A stretch of 8,619 nucleotides of DNA from UBA10649 sp963793105 (GTDB lineage Bacteria > Actinomycetota > Actinomycetes > S36-B12): the NCBI GenBank assembly GCA_963793105.1, contig CAWBZB010000007.1:1-8619 (forward strand), read 5' to 3'. Below the pieces are notes generated by a model. That model was given only the letters and a program-made list of their open reading frames with translations, was not told the origin of the DNA and searched no databases. This document shows positions 1-6,116 of the stretch, piece by piece (positions within the stretch are counted from its first letter, which is position 1; each line of letters opens with the position of its first letter). A program made the position numbers and the translations under genes.

Positions 1-217
1 TCCGCTCCAACCCCATCGCCACTGCCAGGACGTTCCGGTCCGCGTACCAGACGTAGGCGACCTCGAGGCTGGCACGTTGCCCGCTCGGGGGAGCCACGGT
101 CGGCGCGAGTTCGCGCTCTCACGCCAGCCGCCTCGCCGCGGCCAGCCACTCATCGCGGCCCTCGATCGGGATCTCGTACGTTGCCAACGCGCGCCCAACA
201 CCTGTCGGGCGCGCCAT
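1..217 (-). pseudogene. 5' part of an unidentified gene, interrupted by in-frame TGA and cut by the window edge
   Basis: Reading leftward from an ATG at 217, the frame encodes 32 residues beginning MARPTGVGRALATYEIPIEG and ending WLAAARRLA. It meets a TGA at 121-119, then continues open in the same frame to the window edge with 39 more residues, including LEVAYVWYADRN. Codon third positions are about 85% G/C on both sides of the stop, and the helix-like text LAAARRLA-stop-ERELAP reads as one continuous segment. This suggests a recent nonsense mutation (CGA or TGG to TGA) or a base-call error, rather than two genes. I do not recognise the family. There is no good ribosome binding site before the ATG. 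It is divergent from fic, with about 70 bases between the two starts. An alternative is a genuine 32-residue peptide followed by a second gene starting at an internal GTG. Confidence 0.4.
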
Positions 218-222
218 TAATC

Positions 223-286
223 CGCTTGCGTGACGAGCGAATTGCTTCTATCCTGACAGCGACAGAAACCGCTCGTGCAGCAAGCG
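223..286. repeat. 17-bp inverted repeat bracketing the fic promoter
   Basis: The left arm CGCTTGCGTGACGAGCG (223-239) and right arm CGCTCGTGCAGCAAGCG (270-286) are reverse complements at 14 of 17 positions; only the central three bases differ. The 30-base interval between them holds the candidate -10 box, and the left arm contains the candidate -35. The right arm ends one base before the fic ATG. The left arm would lie upstream of the transcription start, so a DNA-binding site pair or loop is more likely than an RNA hairpin. The protein that would bind is unknown. Confidence 0.55.
226..254 (+). promoter_or_regulatory. candidate sigma70-type promoter of fic
   Basis: TTGCGT (226-231) and TATCCT (249-254) are separated by 17 bases and match the -35 and -10 consensus at 3/6 and 4/6. 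Transcription would start near 261, giving a leader of roughly 25 bases before the ATG at 288. The match is moderate. It is supported mainly by position, by local AT-richness in GC-rich DNA, and by lying inside the inverted repeat. Confidence 0.4.
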
Positions 287-287
287 A

Positions 288-1418
288 ATGCCTCTCCACC
301 TGACCTATGTTCCCAGCATGGCCGTCCGCGATCGGCTCGACCAGTGGGAGAACGTCATCCGTCGCGACGCCCGGCTTCGAACAGGCGACTGGCGGATGCT
401 CGCCGTGTGGCCCGCAGCTCGGGACGCGGCCGTCTCGGGTAGCACAGGGATCGAGGGCAACCCACTGGACCCGGCGGCCGTCGAGGAGGTCCTCGCCGGC
501 GCGGCCGTTGAGGCGGACGCGGATCACGTCCGGGAGGTGGAGAACTACAACCGGGCACTCAACCTCGCGCGCGATGCTGCGGCGCGTCCGGGCTTCACCT
601 GGTCACATGAGGTGATCCACCTCATCAACGCGACGGTCATGGAAGGGCTGACACGCGACACCCGCGGCAACTACCGCGGGCCCGGCGAGGATGTCTACGT
701 CGGCATCTTCACCGGGCCTAGTCCGCTGATGGTCCCCTCCCTCATGGACGAGCTGGTTGAATGGCTCAGGCGTACCGACCGCGAGCCGCCCTTGGTCAGA
801 TCGGCGCTCCTGCACCTGAACATCATCGCGATTCACCCGTTCAACGACGGGAATGGCCGTACGGCACGCATCCTCTCCGCGATGGAGCTGATCCGCGACG
901 GTGTTCGAGCGCCGGAGCTCATCAGCATCGAGGCGTACCTTCGCCGGAACCGCGACGAGTACATCGATGTGCTCCGCACGACGCTTGGGCCGAGCTACGA
1001 CCCAGACAACCATCCGGTCAACGGGTGGCTCGACTACTACACCCGGATCTCGCTCGATCGGTTGGAGGCCCGCAACCGGATCCTCGACGCGCTACCGGCA
1101 GACATCGGCACGATCTTCTCGGCGCTAGCCGACGCGGGGGAACCGCTGGAATGGGCGTCTGTGCTGCTCGCCGCGCGCGTTGGTCGGCTGCGCACGGCGA
1201 TGCTTGCAAGCTTGACGGGGCGGTCGACGCCAGCGGCGCGAGCAGAACTCGGCCGTATCGCGCGGGCAGGCTGGCTGGAGCCGCGGGGAGTCACCCGCGG
1301 GCGATGGTATGCGCCGACCGACCAGTTGACCGCCCTGCCACTTCGCGTTCCCGAACTGATGGCATTGCTTGCCGCTGGTGAGCCGCTCCGCCTCTTCGAC
1401 GACGCTATTGCCAGATGA
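288..1418 (+). CDS. Fic family protein (class II, N-terminal inhibitory helix), putative AMP-transferase
   Basis: This 376-residue protein carries the full Fic core HPFNDGNGRTAR at residues 183-194, with catalytic His183 and the ATP-phosphate-binding GNGR. Fic enzymes usually transfer AMP from ATP to a hydroxyl group on a target protein. The N-terminal S52-TGI-E56-G57 matches the (S/T)xxxE(G/N) inhibitory motif, whose Glu blocks ATP binding, so this is a self-inhibited class II enzyme. The flap that positions targets is probably around YRGPGEDVYVG (129-139). Residues about 270-345 look like a winged-helix domain, common in chromosomal Fic proteins of this length. ATG 288 is the first possible start after an in-frame stop at 231; ATG 318 is a weaker alternative that would also keep the motif. 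The ribosome binding site is poor. No antitoxin gene lies beside it, as expected when inhibition is built in. The target is unknown. Confidence 0.93.
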   Translation: MPLHLTYVPSMAVRDRLDQWENVIRRDARLRTGDWRMLAVWPAARDAAVSGSTGIEGNPLDPAAVEEVLAGAAVEADADHVREVENYNRALNLARDAAARPGFTWSHEVIHLINATVMEGLTRDTRGNYRGPGEDVYVGIFTGPSPLMVPSLMDELVEWLRRTDREPPLVRSALLHLNIIAIHPFNDGNGRTARILSAMELIRDGVRAPELISIEAYLRRNRDEYIDVLRTTLGPSYDPDNHPVNGWLDYYTRISLDRLEARNRILDALPADIGTIFSALADAGEPLEWASVLLAARVGRLRTAMLASLTGRSTPAARAELGRIARAGWLEPRGVTRGRWYAPTDQLTALPLRVPELMALLAAGEPLRLFDDAIAR

Positions 1419-1546
1419 GGGCGAGGCGACGTCACCCGGGGTCGACCTGGATGTTGTCGGCCGAGGGTTCGAGCGCAGAGGGTCCGGGCGGCGGGCTGGT
1501 CGCACGCCTCGAGCCGACGGCTGACGGCCCTCGCCGGCGGCGATGG

Positions 1547-2245
1547 CTACTCGACGTCGCGTGAGTCCGCCGATCTGCCTGACGCCAGGAGGCGCTCCAG
1601 GCCGTCGAGGATGAGGTCGAGGCCAAACGCGAACGAGGCTGCGACGTCGTAGGGCCGCGTCGCGAACTCGCCCGCGACCCGCTCGAGCGCCGGGTACGCC
1701 TCGGCCGACGCGGCCACCTGCACGGACCTGGCGGCCGGCGTCGTGTCGGCTCCGCCGTCCCCGAGGTTGAGCTCGGTCCGCTGTCGCTCGAAACCGTAGA
1801 TGTAGCTGTCGAGCGCCATGAACGCGTTGGCGGCCGCCTCGGCGCTGAAGCCGGCCCCGAGGAGGACGCCCAGCACCCCGTCGACGTAGGCGAGTCGGGC
1901 CGGCCCCATCAGCTCGCGGGAGTCGATGAGGCCGCTCGCCCATGGGTGGCGGGAGAAGACGTCGAGGGCGGACGACGCGCGGCGACGCATCGCATCCTTC
2001 CAGTCCGCGGCACGGGTGGGCACGTCGATCTCGCCGACCACGAGATCCGTGATCCCGTCGAGGAGGTCGTCCTTGGAGCTGACGTGGTTGTAGAGCGACG
2101 CCGCCTCGACACCCAGCCATCGGCCAAGCTCGCGCATGGTCAGCGACTCGATGCCGCGCCGGTCTGCCAGGTCCACGGCTCCCTGCAGGACACGCTCGCG
2201 GTTCAGCGTCTCGCGGGTGTCGCGCCCGCCTCGTGCTCGGATGAT
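1547..2245 (-). CDS. TetR/AcrR family regulator with TetR_C-type C-terminal domain
   Basis: The N-terminal DNA-binding domain shows the classic helix-turn-helix text LTMRELGRWLGVEAASLYNH (about residues 35-54), followed by KDDLLDGI. The rest is a helical ligand and dimer domain of the tetracycline-repressor C type. I place the start at an ATC at 2245 because a perfect AGGAGG lies 7 bases before it and the product then begins IIRARGGRDTRETLNRERVL, a normal lead-in for this family. The only conventional in-frame starts, GTG 2281 and TTG 2272, lie inside the operator/promoter and lack a ribosome binding site; using them adds 12 or 9 residues. The protein is about 232 residues. It is divergent from the DUF6326 gene and very probably represses it, and perhaps itself, through the two palindromes between them. 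The ligand is unknown. Confidence 0.88.
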   Translation of the reverse strand: MIRARGGRDTRETLNRERVLQGAVDLADRRGIESLTMRELGRWLGVEAASLYNHVSSKDDLLDGITDLVVGEIDVPTRAADWKDAMRRRASSALDVFSRHPWASGLIDSRELMGPARLAYVDGVLGVLLGAGFSAEAAANAFMALDSYIYGFERQRTELNLGDGGADTTPAARSVQVAASAEAYPALERVAGEFATRPYDVAASFAFGLDLILDGLERLLASGRSADSRDVE

Positions 2246-2252
2246 CGCCCTG

Positions 2253-2258
2253 CCTCCT
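2253..2258 (-). promoter_or_regulatory. ribosome binding site deciding the TetR start
   Basis: AGGAGG on the minus strand is a perfect Shine-Dalgarno. It is followed after 7 bases by in-frame ATC ATC and by no ATG, GTG or TTG at usable distance. It therefore points to initiation at ATC 2245, or to a mutated start codon. Confidence 0.5.
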
Positions 2259-2265
2259 CGTGCTG

Positions 2266-2295
2266 TTGACAATACTAACACCGTTAGTCGATACT
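2266..2295 (+). promoter_or_regulatory. promoter of the DUF6326 gene
   Basis: A consensus -35 TTGACA (2266-2271) is followed after 18 bases by GATACT (2290-2295), a 4/6 match to the -10. One operator palindrome lies in the spacer and the other overlaps the -10 and start region. Bound TetR should therefore block RNA polymerase. Confidence 0.6.
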
Positions 2296-2307
2296 AACAG
2301 CGTTAGT
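2274..2307. promoter_or_regulatory. two tandem TetR operators
   Basis: ACTAACACCGTTAGT (2274-2288) and ACTAACAGCGTTAGT (2293-2307) are perfect 6-bp inverted repeats around a 3-base centre. They differ only in the middle base and sit 19 bp apart centre to centre. They lie between the divergent tetR and DUF6326 genes, over the promoter. This is the usual arrangement for a TetR dimer site, and two copies suggest cooperative or tight repression. Binding by the adjacent TetR is inferred from position. Confidence 0.75.
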
Positions 2308-2371
2308 CAAACGAGTCCGACCATCGGGCTCGCGGCCGAGATCATCGGCGCAGGTTCGGAGGGAGTCCGTC

Positions 2372-2800
2372 ATGAGCACGGTCGAATCGGAGGCAAGGAA
2401 CCGCCTCTCGTGGATGTGGGTGTTCGTCGGCCTGAGCATGCTCTTCGCCGACGTGTTCTCGTTCATGAGCCCGGGGTTCCTGGGCCAGGTCATGGACGGC
2501 CAGGCCGGCGGGATCGCGATCACGCCGCTGTTCCTGCTCGTCGCCGCGATCATCACGGCGATCCCGATCGGGATGGTGGTCCTGTCCCAGGTCCTGCCGA
2601 GGCGGGCTGCGCGGTGGGCGAATATCGTCGTCGGCGTCGCCACCGTCGCCTATGTCTGGGGCGCGGGCGCACTCGACCTGCCGCACTACGTCTTCTTCGC
2701 GAGCCTCGAGACACTCGCTTGCCTGTACGTCGCGTGGTCGGCCTGGCGATGGCGGAGCGCGAACGCGCCGGCTCCGGAGCGCCGGCTCGCGCCGGCCTGA
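2372..2800 (+). CDS. DUF6326 family four-helix membrane protein
   Basis: This 142-residue protein has four predicted membrane helices, roughly at residues 14-33, 48-72, 81-101 and 104-126, with short loops and a basic C-terminal tail. The text MLFADVFSFMSPGFLGQVMDG, then ITPLFLLVAAI and LPRRAARWANIV, resembles the family annotated DUF6326, for which no biochemical function is established. A strong ribosome binding site GGAGGG (2358-2363) lies 8 bases before ATG 2372. The gene is divergent from tetR and has a near-consensus promoter covered by two palindromes, so it is most likely the regulator's main target. It is followed in the same reading frame by a DUF4386 remnant, suggesting a former two-gene membrane-protein operon. 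The family call is from recall of sequence character. Confidence 0.75.
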   Translation: MSTVESEARNRLSWMWVFVGLSMLFADVFSFMSPGFLGQVMDGQAGGIAITPLFLLVAAIITAIPIGMVVLSQVLPRRAARWANIVVGVATVAYVWGAGALDLPHYVFFASLETLACLYVAWSAWRWRSANAPAPERRLAPA

Positions 2801-3283
2801 TGCGCGGCACCGTGGTTCCGTTCCTACGCCGCTGACCCCGACGCGGCGGCGCGCGGGCGTGACGCTCTGCCGGCAAATTCGGCAGCGGTCGCCCGTGGGC
2901 GCCACGCCCGCGACGACGGCGATCAGGGCCTCGCGTACCTTTCCATCAGCGTCTACAAGGCAGGCTGGGTCACCGCTCAGCTGTTCTTCGCCACGTGGCT
3001 GTTCCCGCTCGGCTACCTGGTCTACCGGTCCGGGTTGCTGCCCCGGTTCCTGGGTGTGCTCCTGGTGCTCGACGGGATCGCCGTCCTGGTCTGGTTCCTC
3101 CAAGTCCTGCTGCTGCCGGACTACCCCGCGATCCGCTACCCCGGGCTCGTCGTGAGCTTCGTCGCCGAACTGGGGCTGGCCCTGTGGCTGCTGGTCAAGG
3201 GGGTGCGCGTTGAGGGCGCCGAGGCGGGCCTGCCGGTGGTGGGGCGGGGCGCGGAGCTGCAGACGGAGGGGGCGCGGAGCTGA
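2801..3283 (+). pseudogene. 5'-truncated DUF4386 family membrane protein
   Basis: From about 2939 to 3220 the plus frame encodes text typical of the C-terminal half of DUF4386 proteins: LSISVYKAGWVTAQLFFATW, then LFPLGYLVYRSGLLPRFLGV, then a helix, then LGLALWLLVKGV. These hold about three membrane helices. Family members are normally about twice as long (roughly 220-240 residues) and begin with membrane helices that are absent here. The frame is open back to the DUF6326 stop, but the first 46 or so codons are Ala/Arg-rich and unlike the family, and contain no ATG, GTG or TTG. The first usable codon is TTG 3035, inside the conserved part and without a ribosome binding site. I read this as a deletion of the 5' half. 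A short translated fragment from 3035 (82 residues) is possible but unlikely to be functional. Confidence 0.65.
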
Positions 3284-3370
3284 AGGGCGTCGGGTGTCCG
3301 CCGTGTACCAAGCCCATTCTCCAGGGCCCCGGTCTCGGGCCAGACGAGGCGCAGGCCGGCGCCCGGCGCG

Positions 3371-3832
3371 TCATGCCCCCGAGGCGCTGCGCTCGGCGGC
3401 CAGGGCGACATCCTCAAGATCGCGCTCCATCGCCTCGCGGGTCGAACCCATCAACCGGCGCCCGAACAGCCGCTGGACCAGCGATCCGAGCACGTTGGTC
3501 GCCTCGACCTCGAACCGCACCGTGACCTGGGTCGCCCCGTCGAGGGCCTCGAGGCGATACGTGGTCGTGTAGCGGGCGCCGCTCTCCTGGGCCACGGTCT
3601 CGAGTCGGCGCGGTGCGTTCCAGCCGACGATCCGGAGCACCTGGGCGTGCTCACGTCCGAACACGGTGCGTGTCTGTCGCCAGCTCGCCTCGAGGCCGCT
3701 GGTCGTGGTCGTGAGGTACTCCACGCTCACGTACGACCGGACGGTGCCCGGATAGGCACCGAAGGCCGTGATCGTCGACCAGACCACTTCGATCGGAGCC
3801 GCGACGCGCCGCCCCACCTCAGTCCCGATCAT
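3371..3832 (-). CDS. SRPBCC family (START/polyketide-cyclase-like) protein
   Basis: This 153-residue protein begins MIGTEVGRRVAAPIEVVWST, the usual opening of SRPBCC domains (a beta strand, then the V-AP-E-VW helix). It continues with alternating strands and ends in the long C-terminal helix EAMERDLEDVALAAERS. The fold makes a deep hydrophobic pocket that binds lipids or aromatic ligands; no catalytic signature or substrate can be read. ATG 3832 is chosen because GGAGGT lies 6 bases before it. The longer version from 3889 would overlap the upstream gene and has no such site. It is the last gene of a padR-lnt-SRPBCC unit, with a 37-base gap after the acyltransferase stop, so it may handle a lipid linked to that enzyme. 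That link is inference. Confidence 0.85.
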   Translation of the reverse strand: MIGTEVGRRVAAPIEVVWSTITAFGAYPGTVRSYVSVEYLTTTTSGLEASWRQTRTVFGREHAQVLRIVGWNAPRRLETVAQESGARYTTTYRLEALDGATQVTVRFEVEATNVLGSLVQRLFGRRLMGSTREAMERDLEDVALAAERSASGA

Positions 3833-3838
3833 CGGTCG

Positions 3839-3844
3839 ACCTCC
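3839..3844 (-). promoter_or_regulatory. ribosome binding site of the SRPBCC gene
   Basis: GGAGGT on the minus strand, 6 bases before ATG 3832, fixes this start over the upstream ATG at 3889. Confidence 0.75.
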
Positions 3845-3869
3845 TTCCCTCGCTTCGTCATCGGGGGCA

Positions 3870-5354
3870 TCAGAGGATTCCGACGGCACGGAGGATCGCC
3901 CAGCCGGCGGCGCTGCCTGTCACGGCCACGCACAGCCAGGCGAAGACATCTCCGATCCGCGCGTAGACCGTCCGACGGCCCCCGGCCGGGACGAACGCCA
4001 CGGCGGCGTCTGCCCCGGCGAAACGATGATCGGTGGTCGCGAGGACGCGGCCAAGCGGGTCGACGACGGCCGAGACACCCCACCGCGCGGCTCGGACCAG
4101 GGAGACCCCGTTCTCCACCGCCCGGAAGGTCGCCATCGCGCCATGGATCGGCCCGATCGCCGGCCAGTCGCTTGCGGGTGCGAGCAGGAGGTCTGCGCGT
4201 CCTCGCCCGACCTGTCGCACCAACGCCGGGAAGTCCAGATCGAAGCAGATGGCCGTCGCGATCCTGCCGAACCGGGAAGCCCGGACGGGGATGCGGCCAT
4301 CGCCGCGGATGCTCGATTCGGCCTCCCAGCCCGGAACCGGCCTGGCCTTCCGATAGACGAATGCCACGTCCCCTGACGGATCCACGAGCAGCGCCTTGTT
4401 CTCGAGTCGGAACGGCGGGCCGACGTGGAGGGTGACGATCCCCAGGAGCAGGTAGATGCCATGGTCGTGCGCCAGGGCCCGCGCACGATCGAGCAGGGCA
4501 GGCTCGTCCTCCGCGAGGACTGGGGCACCGGCCTCCGGCCAGACGACGATGGCCGCGCCCCCGAGGATCTCGCGCTCGCTCGTCGCGAGCAGGAGATCAT
4601 GAAGGGTTCCGAGGGTCCTCCTGACGATCGCGCGATCTCCACCGGGAGACTGGACCGACGCCAGGATCGCCATCAACTCCCCCGGATCGATCTGCTGCCC
4701 GGTCGGCTCGACTGCGGCCACCCGAACGCCATCGCCGGCCGTATCCCCCAGAAGCAATCGGAGGCTGCCCCCGAACACCAGGAGACCGAAGACCGCGGCA
4801 TAGACGGCAACACCCCAGAGAGTCGCAGACGATTCGAGACCGTTGAGCGCCGCCCAGCTGGCGACCGATCCGAACCACGTCATGACGAACGTGATGCCCC
4901 AGAGGCCGGTGACCGAGGCCAGTTGCATGAACGGCAGGTTGCCGCTCTGGGTGTAGGCGACCGATCCCCAGGTCCCGAAGGGGCTCAGGCGAGCACCGGC
5001 AAACTCGACCGCCGTCCAGGCCGCGGGGAAGAGCAGGGTCGCCGCGAACCCGGACACCTCGGGGACGAGCAGCCGGTCGAGCGCGAAGGGCAGGAGGCTG
5101 ACCAGGGCCTGGACGGCGTTCGTGGCGACATAGGCGACACCGCGGAGCGGCATGACGTCGCGGTTCGTGACGGCAGCCGCCACGAGCAGCGCGACGAAGA
5201 CCCCTGCCAGCGCGACCGGCATCTCCTGGCTCCGGCTGAAGGACAGCAGGAAGGCCGGGGCGAGCCAGGCCGCGAGGCTCACCTGCCAGCGACCCGAGGA
5301 CATCGCCGCCATGGCACACCCGGCGACGAGGGCGAGGATTGGCCAGGCGGCCAT
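3870..5354 (-). CDS. lnt: apolipoprotein N-acyltransferase-like membrane protein (Lnt family, nitrilase domain)
   Basis: This 494-residue protein matches the size of Lnt enzymes. About six to eight hydrophobic helices fill residues 1-205, including the conserved-type stretch SPFGTWGSVAYTQSGNLPFM. A carbon-nitrogen hydrolase (nitrilase) domain follows at about 210-460, and a last membrane helix ends the protein. The expected triad is present: Glu274 in VVWPEAG, Lys336 in YRKARPVPGWE and Cys370 in ATAICFDLDFP. Lnt enzymes move an acyl chain from phospholipid to the N-terminal cysteine of lipoproteins at the outer face of the membrane, through a thioester on the Cys. ATG 5354 overlaps the padR stop as TGATG, so translation is probably coupled; a GTG at 5435 would add 27 unlikely residues. 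The acceptor could differ from lipoproteins, because placement under a PadR regulator is unusual for a housekeeping lnt. Confidence 0.85.
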   Translation of the reverse strand: MAAWPILALVAGCAMAAMSSGRWQVSLAAWLAPAFLLSFSRSQEMPVALAGVFVALLVAAAVTNRDVMPLRGVAYVATNAVQALVSLLPFALDRLLVPEVSGFAATLLFPAAWTAVEFAGARLSPFGTWGSVAYTQSGNLPFMQLASVTGLWGITFVMTWFGSVASWAALNGLESSATLWGVAVYAAVFGLLVFGGSLRLLLGDTAGDGVRVAAVEPTGQQIDPGELMAILASVQSPGGDRAIVRRTLGTLHDLLLATSEREILGGAAIVVWPEAGAPVLAEDEPALLDRARALAHDHGIYLLLGIVTLHVGPPFRLENKALLVDPSGDVAFVYRKARPVPGWEAESSIRGDGRIPVRASRFGRIATAICFDLDFPALVRQVGRGRADLLLAPASDWPAIGPIHGAMATFRAVENGVSLVRAARWGVSAVVDPLGRVLATTDHRFAGADAAVAFVPAGGRRTVYARIGDVFAWLCVAVTGSAAGWAILRAVGIL

Positions 5355-5950
5355 CAGCGGTGACCCGAGGGCGTCGTGTTGCCGGTAGACGCCTTGTCGG
5401 CGAGGGCTCGAAGCTGGTCGGCGGTCTCGTCGCACCAGCGCAGGGTCGCCTGCGCGGTCAGCTGACCGTAGCGGAGCGTCGCATGCCAGAACGGTCGGGC
5501 CGCATCGTGCTCAACCGGGGTGTGCCGCAGCTCGGTCTCGATCTCGGCGTACGTCGCGAGCAGGGCCTCGACCTCCTCGCGATGGCGATTGACCAGTCCG
5601 AGGGTGACCTCGGGGGGAAGGCTCGCGCCGAAGAACAGCTTGAGCAGGAGCTCGTGGCGGGGGCGCTGGTGGTGAACCACCGGCTCGGCCAGCCAGCGGT
5701 CGAGCTCCGCCAGGCCCTGCGGCGTCACCGAGTAGACGTGGCGCTCCGGACGTCCCGACGTGCGTTCCGTGTCGACCGTGGCGAGCCCCTCGTCGACGAG
5801 CTGCCGGAGGATGGGATAGATCTGCCCGAAGCTCTCCTGCCAGAAGTGGCCCACGGTGGTCTCGAGAGCGGACTTCACGTCATACCCGGACATCGAGCCG
5901 TGGCTCAGGGCACCGAGCACTGCGTACCTGGTTCGACTGCGACCCGTCAA
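5354..5950 (-). CDS. PadR family transcriptional regulator
   Basis: This 198-residue protein has the PadR winged helix at about residues 6-85 (RYAVLGALSHGSMSGYDVKS, FGQIYPILRQLVDEGLATV, then the wing ERTSGRPERHVYSVT). A helical C-terminal domain at about 92-180 is of the type found in the Vir/PadR-C subgroup. Such proteins are usually local repressors released by a small molecule. The start is TTG 5950: GAGGGAAG (5962-5955) lies 4 bases upstream, an in-frame stop lies shortly before, and the next candidate would cut into the winged helix. It is the first gene of an operon with the acyltransferase (1-base TGATG overlap) and the SRPBCC gene. Autoregulation is likely because a palindrome sits in its own promoter. 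Confidence 0.92.
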   Translation of the reverse strand: MTGRSRTRYAVLGALSHGSMSGYDVKSALETTVGHFWQESFGQIYPILRQLVDEGLATVDTERTSGRPERHVYSVTPQGLAELDRWLAEPVVHHQRPRHELLLKLFFGASLPPEVTLGLVNRHREEVEALLATYAEIETELRHTPVEHDAARPFWHATLRYGQLTAQATLRWCDETADQLRALADKASTGNTTPSGHR

Positions 5951-5975
5951 TGGTCTTCCCTCACGCTCTCATAGC

Positions 5976-6004
5976 AATATATCTGAAAGATAGCATCCTT
6001 TCAG
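5976..6004 (-). promoter_or_regulatory. promoter of the padR-lnt-SRPBCC operon
   Basis: On the minus strand CTGAAA (6004-5999, 4/6 to -35) and TATATT (5981-5976, 5/6 to -10) are 17 bases apart. Transcription would start about 15-20 bases before the TTG start codon of padR. This is one of the most AT-rich points in the window. Confidence 0.6.
5983..6004. promoter_or_regulatory. candidate PadR operator
   Basis: CTGAAAG (5983-5989) and CTTTCAG (5998-6004) form a perfect 7-bp inverted repeat around 8 bases, the same half-site spacing as the known PadR box type ATGT-N8-ACAT. It covers the -35 and most of the spacer of the padR promoter. A second, overlapping dyad TATCT-GAA-AGATA (5980-5992) reaches into the -10. 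Autorepression by PadR is inferred. Confidence 0.6.
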
Positions 6005-6116
6005 TCATGGCGGCGTGAGGCGATCGCGGTCAGCTGGGCGGTCACCGTCTCAGCGGCACCCCGCCGCCGTCATCACGGCCTGCCGAGCTTGTACAGCCGA
6101 ACGCCCTCCTGACGAC

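Noticed and set aside
1419..1546. Possible terminator between convergent fic and tetR
   Set aside because: There are several short GC-rich dyads, but no stable stem followed by a T-run on either strand.
1125..2120. Long minus-strand open frame across the end of fic and tetR
   Set aside because: It is an Arg/Gly/Pro-rich shadow in another frame of tetR and antisense to fic, with no domain.
2342..3103. 253-codon minus-strand frame antisense to the DUF6326 gene
   Set aside because: It has charged low-complexity text (Arg/Asp/Glu/Gln) typical of antisense GC-rich frames. The plus strand has a clear membrane protein with promoter and ribosome binding site.
3284..3370. GGCCC/GGGCC dyad between the DUF4386 remnant and the SRPBCC gene
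   Set aside because: The stem is only 5 bp and no T-run follows. It is expected by composition.
3833..3889. Longer start for the SRPBCC gene
   Set aside because: It would overlap the lnt stop and adds acidic text unlike the family. The internal ATG 3832 has a strong ribosome binding site.
4425..5363. 312-codon plus-strand frame antisense to lnt
   Set aside because: It is Arg/Glu/Gly/Asp-rich shadow sequence. The minus strand holds the complete E-K-C nitrilase triad and membrane helices.
5355..5435. Longer start (GTG 5435) for lnt
   Set aside because: It adds 27 Arg-rich residues read out of frame through padR. The TGATG overlap start fits a membrane protein opening.
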